From Pseudobdellovibrionaceae bacterium (lineage in GTDB: Bacteria > Bdellovibrionota > Bdellovibrionia > Bdellovibrionales > UBA1609), in the NCBI GenBank assembly GCA_947444305.1, contig CANEZP010000005.1:1-64000 (forward strand): a stretch of 64,000 nucleotides of DNA, in the 5' to 3' direction. The position numbers were made by a program, and so were the translations under genes. The notes under the pieces are model-generated. The model worked only from the letters and a program-made list of their open reading frames with translations, was not told the origin of the DNA and did not search any database. Below are positions 25,481 to 34,107 of the stretch, in pieces (the first letter of the stretch is position 1; the number at the start of each line of letters is the position of its first letter).

Positions 25481-27520
25481 TTAGATGAGCTGCTTCGCCG
25501 TCTTGATGATCGCTTCCGAATCCATGCCGTGCTTTTTATAAAGCTCAATCGCGTTGTAGGCCGATTGCCCAAATTCACCTTTGACGCCGATCGAACGGCA
25601 TTTAAGCGAGACGCCCTCTTGCAAAAGTGCGTGCGCGAGTTGCGCGCCCATGCCGCCCGTCAATTGATGGTCTTCGACGGTCAGAAGTTTGCCGCCGCAC
25701 TTTTCAAGTTCGGCCTTAAACGTTTTTACGTCGGGGTGATTGATGCACGAAGGATTAATTACGGTGGCTTCGATGCCGGAAGCCTTAAGTTCGTCGGCCG
25801 CCTTCAAAGCCTGGCCGATCATCGCGCCCGCGGCGGCGATAACCAACGCCGGTTTATCGGCGGAACGAAGCACTTGCGCTTTACCTAACTTGTAATCTTT
25901 CGGGCCGTAATTTAACGGAAAGTTTTCGCGGCCGAGGAAAAAGATGTACGAGTCGGGCGTCTCGCCTTTTTTGGTTTTCGCGGCGAACTCTTCGATCGCT
26001 TGACCGACTAATGCTTCGGCTTCGTCGCTGGTCGAGAGCGCGTAGGTGTTCGTGTGGGGAATGCTGCCGGTCATCGCAAAATATCCGAGCGCTTGGTGGC
26101 TCGCCCCGTCGGCCGCGTCTTGGAAACCGACGTGCGAAAAGATCGCGATCACCGGGGCCTGGCTAAGCGCCGCCATCGTTAACGGCAAAGCGCCCTTGGT
26201 CACACCGAACTGCGCGAAGGTATCGACGACCGGGATGAAGCCTAGCTTGGACATTCCGGTGGCCATCGAAACCATGTTGCTCTCGGCCACGCCGACGTCT
26301 TGCGTGTTTTCTTTAAATGCTTTTTGGAAACCCGCAACGCCGGTTGAGCCGGGAAGATCGGCCGAAACCGAAAACACCGGGAAGCCTTCTTGGCGTTTCT
26401 TGATCAACGCTTTGCTAACGCCCTCTTGCACTTTAACTTCGGCCATCGCCGGCTTCGAAGCCTCTTTCGCGCCGATTAACGCGGCCGTTTTTTTAGCCGC
26501 GGCCTGCGCGACCAACTCTTCGGCCCACGCCCAAAACAATTTCGGAACTTCGCGGCCGGTGTAAATCTCGGTCATGAAATCTTGCAGTTCGGAAGGACCT
26601 TTCAACGGGAAACCGTGTCCCCCGCTCGGTGCCTCGGCGGTCTTTTTTACGCCGTAGCCTTTTACGGTACGGGCGTGAATGACAACGGGCTTGCGCGGAT
26701 TCGCCTTGGCCGTTTCGATCGCGGTTTCGATCGTCGTCGCGACTTTTTGTAAGTCGTGGGCTTCGAACAAATCGATGACTTCCCAGCCTAAAGTGCCCAA
26801 CGTTTTGAACGTAGGAGTCATGCTGTAGGACGACTCGTCGATGCGGCCGGTGAGCCCCGTGTTGTTGTCGCTAATGATAAGAACGTATGGGGCCATGCGG
26901 CCCGCCGCCGCGAAACCAGGAATTGCGGTGAGCGCTTCGCGTGCCTCACCTTCCATACAGCCACCGTCGCTGATCGCGGTGATCGTCACGCGCGGGTTGC
27001 CGGCCAAGTGATCGGCGAAGGCAAGACCTTGGGTTTGCGGAATCGCCGAACCGAGCGGACCGTTGCTGAGCAATACCGCTTCGGGGAACAAATGCGACTC
27101 GCCGTGACCGGTCAAACGGCTTTCGATCGAGCGAAAACCTTTGAGTTCTTGGAAGCTCATGCCGTCGTAAGCGTAGTTAGCTTTGAGCGCGTAGATCCCG
27201 TTCTCGCAGTGTCCGGCATCGTTCACGAAATGGAAAAGTTCGTGCCAGGCTTTGTTGGTTTTCTTTGCTTGGGAGAACATGATTCCGTGAAGAGCCGACA
27301 TGATCTCGGCCATGGCCGAAGGTCCACCCCAGTGGCTAGCCGCGCCGCCCATGACGGCGCCCATGTTCATGAGCGCGACAAGCGCGCGCGTGGCCGAGGG
27401 ATCGCCCACCTTGATGGTGTCTCCGCTCTTCAGTTTGATTGTGGTAAAGAATTCGGGATCTTTGCTCGGTGTTTGAGCAAGACGTGACGGCCTCTCGAGA
27501 GGTTTTAAGATTTCATTCAT
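25481..27520 (-). CDS. tkt: Transketolase
   Basis: Transketolase moves two-carbon units between sugar phosphates in the pentose phosphate pathway using thiamine diphosphate. The 679-aa protein contains the ThDP/Mg site (DGGCMEGEAREALT, then ISDNN), the middle domain with the catalytic Glu in VGVAESNMVSMATGMS, and a C-terminal domain (VTVEDH-like LLTVEDHQLTGGMG). The ThDP loop differs from the usual GDGCLMEG, and the protein carries HGESHLFPEAVLLSNGPLG, so it may be a divergent clade. AAAGG precedes the ATG. It is followed directly by the oxidoreductase gene. Confidence 0.92.
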   Translation of the reverse strand: MNEILKPLERPSRLAQTPSKDPEFFTTIKLKSGDTIKVGDPSATRALVALMNMGAVMGGAASHWGGPSAMAEIMSALHGIMFSQAKKTNKAWHELFHFVNDAGHCENGIYALKANYAYDGMSFQELKGFRSIESRLTGHGESHLFPEAVLLSNGPLGSAIPQTQGLAFADHLAGNPRVTITAISDGGCMEGEAREALTAIPGFAAAGRMAPYVLIISDNNTGLTGRIDESSYSMTPTFKTLGTLGWEVIDLFEAHDLQKVATTIETAIETAKANPRKPVVIHARTVKGYGVKKTAEAPSGGHGFPLKGPSELQDFMTEIYTGREVPKLFWAWAEELVAQAAAKKTAALIGAKEASKPAMAEVKVQEGVSKALIKKRQEGFPVFSVSADLPGSTGVAGFQKAFKENTQDVGVAESNMVSMATGMSKLGFIPVVDTFAQFGVTKGALPLTMAALSQAPVIAIFSHVGFQDAADGASHQALGYFAMTGSIPHTNTYALSTSDEAEALVGQAIEEFAAKTKKGETPDSYIFFLGRENFPLNYGPKDYKLGKAQVLRSADKPALVIAAAGAMIGQALKAADELKASGIEATVINPSCINHPDVKTFKAELEKCGGKLLTVEDHQLTGGMGAQLAHALLQEGVSLKCRSIGVKGEFGQSAYNAIELYKKHGMDSEAIIKTAKQLI

Positions 27521-27602
27521 GCGGCCTTTTTAGCGGCCAATTCAACTTCGCGTCAACAGAATCCCCTTGAGCGCATTATGTCGAGAAACGTATTGTTAAC
27601 CT

Positions 27603-28613
27603 ATGACTCCACTCGAGAAAATCCCGAAAGCCGAACTGCATCGCCACCTAGAACTCTGCTTGCGCCCTGATACGATTTGGGAGCTTGCGCCACGTTTCGG
27701 AATCGCGTTGAAGTCGCAAACCGAATTCCAAGACCGCTTTATGATCTTAGAACCGATGAAGGACTTAGGAACGGTTCTCAATAAATTTATGGATACGCAA
27801 AAGCTTCTGGCCACGCCCGAAATCCTTGAGCGCGTCGCCTTCGAAGCTTGCGAAGACGTTTACCGCAACGAGAACGTCCGCATCGTCGAATTCCGCTACG
27901 CGCCAACGTTCATCCAGCAAGGTCACGATATGACCTTCGAAGAAATTCACGAAGCGATCGTTCGGGGTTGCCGAAAGGCCGAAGAATCTTACCCGATCGC
28001 CGTGGGTTTGATCTGCATTATTCAACGCATCTTGCCGGTCATAGATGCCGAGCGCGTCACTGATTTTGCGATCGCAAATAAAGATACCTTCTGCGGACTC
28101 GACATCGCCGACAACGAAGAGGGCTTCGACTCGAAACCGTTTGCGCCTTTTTTCTTGAAGGCCAAGCAAGCCGGCCTCGGCATTACCATCCATAGCGGCG
28201 AGGCCCCGCACCCTAAAGCGCCGTCCTGGGTGATGGACGCGATCGAGGTGCTCGGCGCGCAAAGGATCGGGCACGGCGTGCAGATTTACCGGGACGAAAA
28301 CGTGATGAAAGTCGTGCGCGACCGTAAGATCCCGCTCGAACTTTGCCCGACTTCAAATTGGCTGACCAACGCCATCCCTGATCTAAAACAACATCCGTTG
28401 AAAAAACTTTTCGACTTCGGTGTCATGACGACCATCAACACCGATGACCCCGGCATTTTCAATACCAACATGAATCGTGAGTACCGCGTGTGCCGAGACA
28501 TGATGGGCATGAGCGAAGCCGACTTGGAAAAGTGCGCGCAGTTTGCCGCCGAAAATAGCTTCCTTCCCCTGGCTAAACGTCAAAAGGTTTGGCCGACAAA
28601 GTTGGCGCAATAA
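27603..28613 (+). CDS. add: Adenosine deaminase family protein
   Basis: The enzyme hydrolyses (deoxy)adenosine to inosine in purine salvage. Zinc-site and catalytic motifs are present in 336 aa: KAELHRHLE with the HxH pair at 13-15, TIHSGEA, RIGHGVQI, LELCPTSN and TINTDDPGIF. The usual HLDG after the HxH is HLEL here, so the substrate could be another adenine compound (an adenine deaminase or aminofutalosine deaminase-like activity). The futalosine route is unlikely to matter because a full men pathway is present. The stop overlaps the next start (TAATG). Confidence 0.92.
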   Translation: MTPLEKIPKAELHRHLELCLRPDTIWELAPRFGIALKSQTEFQDRFMILEPMKDLGTVLNKFMDTQKLLATPEILERVAFEACEDVYRNENVRIVEFRYAPTFIQQGHDMTFEEIHEAIVRGCRKAEESYPIAVGLICIIQRILPVIDAERVTDFAIANKDTFCGLDIADNEEGFDSKPFAPFFLKAKQAGLGITIHSGEAPHPKAPSWVMDAIEVLGAQRIGHGVQIYRDENVMKVVRDRKIPLELCPTSNWLTNAIPDLKQHPLKKLFDFGVMTTINTDDPGIFNTNMNREYRVCRDMMGMSEADLEKCAQFAAENSFLPLAKRQKVWPTKLAQ

Positions 28614-29191
28614 TGGCGGGCGGATATTTAGAATTTCTAAAAGCCTCTTTGAAAAGCCCCTTGCAGTTGTCGACGCCGTTCGCCTCGAGCGACCGGGTCG
28701 GTGAACGATTTGCGCGACACTTGCATTTGGATGACGACGAGATCGTGGTTGAGCTCGGCGTGGGTTCGGGCGCCATCACCGATCACGTGCTTAAAGTTTT
28801 AAAAAATCCCGAGAAGCAGTACGTGGGCTTCGAGCTCAATGACGATCTTATTAAATTCCTGAAAGAAGAAAAATATCCCAATCTCGAAATTCATCATGCT
28901 TCGGCCGACACGCTGAAGAAAGTGATGAAGGGCCGTAAGGTCGGCGCGGTGATTTCGACCCTGCCGTGGTCCTTAATCCCGATCGAAATGCGCCACGATA
29001 TTTTAGATCAGATTTACGAAGTGCTCGAACCCGGAGGAACTTTTTCGGTGTTCACGGCGTTGCACGTACTGTGGATGCCGGCGGTTCGCGAGTTCTGGTC
29101 GCAAATGCAAAAACGCTTTCCGACCTACACCTACACCGATGAATTGTTGAACATTCCTCCTTGCCGTCTGTACTTCGCACGCAAACGCTAG
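28613..29191 (+). CDS. PmtA-like SAM-dependent methyltransferase
   Basis: The 192-aa class I methyltransferase begins at the ATG overlapping the upstream TAA. It has the SAM motif VVELGVGSGAITDHVL, the acidic residue of FELNDDLIKFL, ADTLKKVM, and the motif IV segment ISTLPWSLIP. The LPW motif and the leading LKSPLQLSTPFASSDR resemble bacterial phospholipid N-methyltransferases and rRNA dimethylase relatives, so a phosphatidylethanolamine-modifying role is plausible. No C-terminal membrane helix is evident. It is translationally coupled to the adenosine deaminase gene. Confidence 0.85.
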   Translation: MAGGYLEFLKASLKSPLQLSTPFASSDRVGERFARHLHLDDDEIVVELGVGSGAITDHVLKVLKNPEKQYVGFELNDDLIKFLKEEKYPNLEIHHASADTLKKVMKGRKVGAVISTLPWSLIPIEMRHDILDQIYEVLEPGGTFSVFTALHVLWMPAVREFWSQMQKRFPTYTYTDELLNIPPCRLYFARKR

Positions 29192-29227
29192 TCGCCTCGT
29201 AAAAATGGCATATGTCCTGCACAGATT

Positions 29228-29243
29228 CTGATCATCCGATCAG
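29228..29243. promoter_or_regulatory. Small perfect hairpin upstream of the exported macro-domain-like gene
   Basis: CTGATC-ATCC-GATCAG, a 6-bp stem with a 4-nt loop, ends 19 bp before the start codon and lies just before the AGGAG. It could be an operator or an mRNA hairpin. Length alone does not exclude chance. Confidence 0.3.
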
Positions 29244-29262
29244 ATATCGCTCAGGAGTTTTC

Positions 29263-30291
29263 ATGCGTTCCAAGCTTATAGTAATTTCACTACTTTTCTT
29301 TTCCGGCGCTACTTCGTGGGCCGACGAAGATTTAAACTTCAAAGTCGGACCGGTGACCACGCGGATTCTTCCCGGCAACATCTTAGATCAACCTTCCGAA
29401 GCGATTGTTCTGTCGCACGCTCCCGATACGGTCAATGTTCGTAGCCGTGACAACGCCGCGGTTTGGAATGCCGGCGGCCGTAAGGCTCTTGAACTTTACT
29501 GGGACATCGTGAGTGGTCAGGGTCAGCTCGCCTACATGACGGTCACCGATATCCCTTTAGACACCGGTTCTCGATTACACGCCAAATACCTGCTCAACGT
29601 GGTCGAACTTTCACCGATGAATCAAATTATGTTTACCACCGTCGAACAGGTTCGTGAGTCGGTTGTACTTAGCAAAGCCGATAAACGAAAATACACAAAA
29701 CTCATCAACGACAACGCCACGAAAATTTCGGTCTTCTCGCCGCTCGATGACCCTAAGGCCGCGCAATCCATATTCGAAGAGATTCAAAGTTCTTATAAAA
29801 GTGAACTGAATGACATCCTAAACAACTACCGCAAAGAATTGCCGTTCTTCACCGCCGCGTTGAGTATCCGCAATGCTTTATGGCGCGCCGATGAATTAGG
29901 TTTGCAAACGCTCGCGGTCGGCACGCTTGGCCACGGCAGCGGTGGCGATCTGGATCTTACGCAATCGGTAGGCGCCATCATGACCGGTATCAAACTTTAC
30001 GTTTCGCAATCGCGTGACCCAAAAGCCCACGAAATCCGCATCGTCGTGAACGACAAAGTCGCGGGCAATGACCGCAAGAACCTCGCGGCCCAACTCATCC
30101 CCGCCTTCGGTGACGGCGAATTCATTCACTCGGCGGCCGCCACGATTCGCGAGACCGCGTTGAGCCACCTTCAACGTCAACCGCGCGCGGTGAAGCCCGC
30201 GGGTTTGACGCTTAAAGACCGTACGGTCGCCGCTTGCCGAGAGTGGCTAAGCAAAGCGAAAAGCCTTCTTCCTACCAAAAAAGAAAACTAG
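29263..30291 (+). CDS. Exported macro-domain-like protein
   Basis: The start at 29263 follows CAGGAG. The first 20 residues are a Sec signal peptide ending TSWADE. The mature region reads like a macro domain, the fold that binds or hydrolyses ADP-ribose. ILPGNILDQPSEAIVLSHAP lines up with the GDI...DAIVNAAN strand, NAAVWNAGGRKALEL with the G-[ILV]-A-x-A-I-x-x-A-G helix, and ADELGLQTLAVGTLGHGSGGDLDLTQSV with the GIKSIAFPALGTG...G-x-P loop. Key Asn/Asp residues are replaced (GNI, SHAP), so activity is uncertain. A helical insert sits in the middle and a basic C-terminal tail follows. Export of such a domain is unusual. Confidence 0.65.
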   Translation: MRSKLIVISLLFFSGATSWADEDLNFKVGPVTTRILPGNILDQPSEAIVLSHAPDTVNVRSRDNAAVWNAGGRKALELYWDIVSGQGQLAYMTVTDIPLDTGSRLHAKYLLNVVELSPMNQIMFTTVEQVRESVVLSKADKRKYTKLINDNATKISVFSPLDDPKAAQSIFEEIQSSYKSELNDILNNYRKELPFFTAALSIRNALWRADELGLQTLAVGTLGHGSGGDLDLTQSVGAIMTGIKLYVSQSRDPKAHEIRIVVNDKVAGNDRKNLAAQLIPAFGDGEFIHSAAATIRETALSHLQRQPRAVKPAGLTLKDRTVAACREWLSKAKSLLPTKKEN

Positions 30292-30305
30292 ATTTCATTT
30301 ATCTC

Positions 30306-30330
30306 TCTTTCCGCCGGGATGGCGGAAAGA
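30306..30330. repeat. REP-like palindrome (copy A)
   Basis: Perfect 10-bp stem TCTTTCCGCC / GGCGGAAAGA around loop GGGAT, 15 bp after the macro-domain-like gene. It shares the GCC-GGGAT-GGC core with the palindromes at 40342 and 40396. It could also act as a terminator hairpin, but no T-run follows. Confidence 0.7.
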
Positions 30331-30460
30331 CCGCACTCGCAAGGGTGGAAGATCTCCGCACCGAGACATTGAGCGCTTCGAAGCACGATCAACGCATCGT
30401 CTCTTTTCCAGAATTTAAACAACGAGTCAGACCGGACGAAAGAGTAAACCTGAACCGGCT

Positions 30461-30490
30461 CAACGCACCATTTCCTGTCTAGACAGGAAA
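30461..30490. repeat. Palindromic repeat, second family (copy 1)
   Basis: CAACGCACCA is followed by the perfect 20-bp palindrome TTTCCTGTCTAGACAGGAAA. On the opposite strand, 40228-40266 carries the same left arm and centre. It starts 10 bp beyond the stop of the thiamine-type ATPase gene (minus strand), so it could serve as that gene's 3' hairpin. Confidence 0.7.
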
Positions 30491-30500
30491 CGTCGCGTAA

Positions 30501-31136
30501 TCACGGAACCAGGTGGCCGTCCTCGATCTTCACGATCGTATCGGCGAGCGCCGTGAGATCCTCTTGATCGTGGGTCACGAGCAAAGTCGGAATCGCGAGC
30601 CGTTTGACCACGCGGGACACGAGCGTGCGAGCTTCGGCGCGCATTTGCGAATCTAATGAGGAAAAAGGTTCGTCCAAGAACAAGAACCGGGGCGCGCCCA
30701 CGACCGCGCGGGCCAGGGCGACCCGTTGCGCTTCACCACCCGACAAAACAAATGCCTTACGTTTCAAAATGGAAGTGATGCGAAGCTCTTCGGCTAGATC
30801 TTGCAAACGATCCCGCGCCTCTTGCGCGCCGACGCCGCGAACTCGCGCGGCGAAGAGAATATTTTCGGCGGCCGTCATATGCGGGAATAATTCTAAACTT
30901 TGAAAGACGACGCCGAGCCGACGTTCAGAAGGATCGAGCGCCGCGAGGTCAAGTTCACCGAATTTCCAGCTCAATCCCGGGCAGGGTTCGAGACCGATGA
31001 GCAATCGAAACACCGATGTTTTGCCCGAACCCGACGGGCCCCACAACGCGGTGATGCCCGCATCGGCGATGCGCCAGCTTGTGATTTGAATTTTGAAGTC
31101 GCCGTAATCGCGGTTCAGATTTTCAACGTGTGACAT
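30501..31136 (-). CDS. thiQ: ABC importer ATPase, thiamine/ThiQ type
   Basis: The 211-aa ATPase energises the permease encoded just upstream. Motifs are Walker A WGPSGSGKTS, Q-loop VVFQSLELFPHMT, signature LSGGEAQRVALARAVV, Walker B FLFLDEPFSSLD and the H-loop VTHDQED. The small size and the spectrum of neighbours (ThiB- and ThiP-like) support thiamine or thiamine diphosphate uptake; iron-type importers are the alternative. The start overlaps the permease end by 14 nt. Confidence 0.82.
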   Translation of the reverse strand: MSHVENLNRDYGDFKIQITSWRIADAGITALWGPSGSGKTSVFRLLIGLEPCPGLSWKFGELDLAALDPSERRLGVVFQSLELFPHMTAAENILFAARVRGVGAQEARDRLQDLAEELRITSILKRKAFVLSGGEAQRVALARAVVGAPRFLFLDEPFSSLDSQMRAEARTLVSRVVKRLAIPTLLVTHDQEDLTALADTIVKIEDGHLVP

Positions 31137-32598
31137 AGCGGCCCGCCCGTACGAACAAATAGTAAGTGCCTAAACCAATAACCACCAGCGGGATCATCAA
31201 AACTTGCGCGATCTCCATGCGGTAGTTGGCGATTAAATCTTCCATCAGCAGAGGCACGGTGGTGACGTTACCGGCGAAGATCCCGGTCAACGCGAAATCA
31301 CCAGTGGCCCAAAGCGCCGCTAAACCGCAGGCCCGCATCACCGGCGAAGAGACCTGTGGCCAAACGATCTCGAATAGGATTTCGCCCCACGATGCGCCGA
31401 GCGTTCGTGCCATCGCGACTTGGCCGGTGACACCGGTTAACGCCGAATGCACGATCCAACGGTACAAAAGCGGCACGGAAATTAAAGTCAAAGCGAGCAC
31501 GACTTTTAAAATATTCCACACGTCGCCTTCACCCGGAATCAACAGTAACGCGAAGCCCGTGATCACGGGGCTGGGGCTTAGGTAACCGTTTAAAAAACGG
31601 CGCAACCGTGCGTGCGGCGAAACAAACGCGATGCCCAGAAAAATAAAAAGATGGAGCAGCCCGACCGCGAGCGCAAGGATGAAAGTCGTTAGCGCGGCGG
31701 GAAGCAAGGCATGGATGAAACCGTCTTCCCACTCGGCGGCGAAACCATGAACCGCGCCGGCGACCCAACCCGCAAACAAAATCGCGGCCGGGGCGGCCAC
31801 CAACCAACGCGCGCATGGCCACGAAAGATAATTTAAATTTTGGCGCGAAGGCCTGGGCGGCCAAAAGGATTGCGGCAGAAGATAAGCCATGACTAACAAA
31901 ATAAATGCCTGAAAAGCGGCGAGCAAAACCGCTTTGTCCCAGCGGCCCTCGACGCGGATCATGTCGTAGATAACGACTTCCAGCGTCGACGCGCGATCAC
32001 CGCTCAGGAGCAATGGCAGCGAGAAACTCGTGAAACACAAACTAAAAACAAAAAGGTAAAGACACGCCAAATCGGCGCGAAGATAAGGCCAAGCCACCTG
32101 CCGCCAAAAGCGCGAAGGACTCGCGCCCATGACCCAGCAGACTTCGGCCATGCCACCCAAACGGGAATGAACTAAACGATCGAGCGCGATGGCCACCAAT
32201 CCGGAATTTAAAAGCACGTGAGCCGCGACGACCGCTCCGACGCCGTAAGGAAACGGCATGACGACGGTTACCAAATTGAGAAGCCCAAGCGCCACGAACA
32301 ACGGCGGCACCATATTCGGCAACAACAAACTAAATTCTACGAAGGTCCGCGCCCGGCCGGCCGGCCACGTCTGCAGCGCAAAGAACAAAACGAACCCGGC
32401 GATGAGTGAGAAAGTCGCGCTGATGACCGCCTGCCCGAACGCCGTGGTAAGCGCCGGCCACCATTCGTGCAGGCCGGGCACCGTCCACTCGTCAATGCGG
32501 GCGATCCAAATCAGATAAGGCGAAAGGAGGAATATTCCCAGCGCCACTCGTAGAATGGAGCGCGGTAAATCAGCGCGTGAAAACCTTGTCCCAGTCAC
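31123..32598 (-). CDS. thiP: ABC importer permease, thiamine/ThiP type
   Basis: The 491-aa inner-membrane permease has two repeated halves of about six helices, each with an EAA-type loop: AEVCWVMGASPSRFWRQVAWPYLR and MARTLGASWGEILFEIVWPQ. That is the two-domain FbpB/ThiP architecture. Its position between a ThiB-like binding protein and the ATPase gene assigns it to the same importer. The GTG start at 32598 overlaps the binding-protein gene by 29 nt; a later GTG (32547) is possible. Confidence 0.83.
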   Translation of the reverse strand: MTGTRFSRADLPRSILRVALGIFLLSPYLIWIARIDEWTVPGLHEWWPALTTAFGQAVISATFSLIAGFVLFFALQTWPAGRARTFVEFSLLLPNMVPPLFVALGLLNLVTVVMPFPYGVGAVVAAHVLLNSGLVAIALDRLVHSRLGGMAEVCWVMGASPSRFWRQVAWPYLRADLACLYLFVFSLCFTSFSLPLLLSGDRASTLEVVIYDMIRVEGRWDKAVLLAAFQAFILLVMAYLLPQSFWPPRPSRQNLNYLSWPCARWLVAAPAAILFAGWVAGAVHGFAAEWEDGFIHALLPAALTTFILALAVGLLHLFIFLGIAFVSPHARLRRFLNGYLSPSPVITGFALLLIPGEGDVWNILKVVLALTLISVPLLYRWIVHSALTGVTGQVAMARTLGASWGEILFEIVWPQVSSPVMRACGLAALWATGDFALTGIFAGNVTTVPLLMEDLIANYRMEIAQVLMIPLVVIGLGTYYLFVRAGRYVTR

Positions 32599-33589
32599 CG
32601 AGGTCTTTGCCCGTTTCTACTTTGATGGTTTTCAGATTCGGGAGCTCGCCGAAGATCGTACCCTCTTCAAGGCCTTTGATTACTGGCAACATGAAGTTGC
32701 GCTCCATGATCTGCTTTTGTGAATCGGGCAGCATCATAAATTTCACGAATTCTTCGGCCAAGTCACATTGCCGGCACGAGAGCGGCACGCCCGCGTATTC
32801 AATTTGTACCGGGTGACCTTCTTCGAGTGAAAGAACGCGATAGTCGCGATTGTTTTCAAATCCCCAGTGAAACGATAAAGACGTGAGGTAGGAGAAAACA
32901 AAGCGCACCTGTTCTTTTTTAAACAGACCGTACGAAAAGGCCCAGCTCGGCGCGACGCTTTGCACGTTTTCTTTGAACTTGGTCAAGTAGGCGACCGTGT
33001 CTTTGCCCTTTACGGTCTTTATCCAATTGTAAAATTGCAACCCGGGCGAACTGGCGCGGGGATCTTGAACGGCGAATTGTTTTTTAAATTCAGGCTTTAA
33101 TAAATCATCGAGCTTCGTCGGAACCGGGAAGTTTCCTTTGCGGAACACGAAAGTCATCGGGCTCCAGTCGTAGGGCACAAAATGTTTGCTTGGGTAATCC
33201 AGCAAAACGGCGTGGCGGCCCGAACTGCCGAAAAACATTTCCCGCCACTTAAACTGCTCTTCGGCCTGGGCGATGAGCATTTGGTCAATGCCGATGACCA
33301 AATCGAACGGCGTGCCGGCATCGGCCAATTTCATGCGCTCGAGCAAAAGCCCGGCGTCACCGGCCGTTACGACTTCGACTTCGCAATTGCAGGTTTTTTT
33401 AAACTGTTGAATAAGGCCCGCACCTGGCCCGGCCGAGCCGACGAACGTGGCGTAGGTTAATACGCGGAGTCTTTTGAGCTCATAATTTTGGCGCGGAAGA
33501 TCTTTGCTTAGATAAGCTTGCCGGCCGAACAACAATCCAAAGATCAGGGCAACGCCGAGAATGAGGAGGACGGTTAACCGGTTGCGCAT
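32570..33589 (-). CDS. thiB: ThiB-like thiamine-binding protein, membrane-anchored
   Basis: The 339-aa protein follows the E. coli ThiB/TbpA pattern: LRVLTYATFVG, FKKTCNCEVEVV with the paired Cys, FDLVIGIDQMLI, FVPYDWSPMTFVF, QDPRASSPGLQFYNWI, SWAFSYGLF, FSYLTSLSFHWG and EGHPVQIEYAGV. It delivers thiamine or its phosphates to the permease. The N-terminal hydrophobic segment (LLILGVALIFGLLFG) has no clear signal-peptidase site or lipobox, so the protein seems tethered to the inner membrane. No TPP riboswitch was found upstream. Confidence 0.87.
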   Translation of the reverse strand: MRNRLTVLLILGVALIFGLLFGRQAYLSKDLPRQNYELKRLRVLTYATFVGSAGPGAGLIQQFKKTCNCEVEVVTAGDAGLLLERMKLADAGTPFDLVIGIDQMLIAQAEEQFKWREMFFGSSGRHAVLLDYPSKHFVPYDWSPMTFVFRKGNFPVPTKLDDLLKPEFKKQFAVQDPRASSPGLQFYNWIKTVKGKDTVAYLTKFKENVQSVAPSWAFSYGLFKKEQVRFVFSYLTSLSFHWGFENNRDYRVLSLEEGHPVQIEYAGVPLSCRQCDLAEEFVKFMMLPDSQKQIMERNFMLPVIKGLEEGTIFGELPNLKTIKVETGKDLGDWDKVFTR

Positions 33590-33592
33590 CGC

Positions 33593-34075
33593 CTACCACC
33601 AAACGCCGCGGTCGCGTTTATAAAAAAAGTAATCCAAGCCCATGCAGCGTCCCGCCCCGACCCAAGCCAACATCAAGAAAAGCACGAGGTGCAGGCGATG
33701 GAGATCGAGCAATTCAGGCCCACTGTTAAACATAAAGTTCACCGTCACGAGCGCGGCCAATAGGGCCACCGGGCGAACGAAAAATCCGAGTATAAAACTA
33801 ACGCCGACTAAAAAACCGAAATAAACCACGCAGTAGGCGAAGATTTGCCAATTGGGAACGACGGTGTTGTCGAGAAAATCTTTATACCAATCCGGGGCGG
33901 AACTTATCGGTGCCCACTCGGTAATCGCGGCGGCTAACCGTGGTTGCGAGAGGTAATCGCCCTGGTAGCGTTGCCACGCCGCCGAGAAAAACGACCAGCC
34001 TAAATAGATGCGTAAAAGGGCCACCGGGAAAAGGTGCCCTACGTATTTCATGCTCTCAATATATGCGACTAACAT
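33593..34075 (-). CDS. DoxX-like small membrane protein
   Basis: The 160-aa protein has four predicted membrane segments and reads like the DoxX/DoxD family: LLRIYLGWSFFSAAW near the start, NWQIFAYCVVYFGFLVGVSFILGFFVRPVALLAALV in the middle, and a C-terminal HRLHLVLFLMLAWVGAGRCMGLDYFF. DoxX proteins are quinone-linked membrane proteins, often in oxidative-stress complexes; the specific role here is unknown. It ends 3 nt before thiB and may be part of that operon. Met9 (34051) is an alternative start. Confidence 0.8.
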   Translation of the reverse strand: MLVAYIESMKYVGHLFPVALLRIYLGWSFFSAAWQRYQGDYLSQPRLAAAITEWAPISSAPDWYKDFLDNTVVPNWQIFAYCVVYFGFLVGVSFILGFFVRPVALLAALVTVNFMFNSGPELLDLHRLHLVLFLMLAWVGAGRCMGLDYFFYKRDRGVWW

Positions 34076-34107
34076 GCGCCGATCTTCCCTTGTTCGAACC
34101 TAAGTCG

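Noticed and set aside
34076-34107. TPP riboswitch before the thiamine-type importer
   Set aside because: No CTGAGA-type THI-box or matching second conserved block is visible in the short gap.
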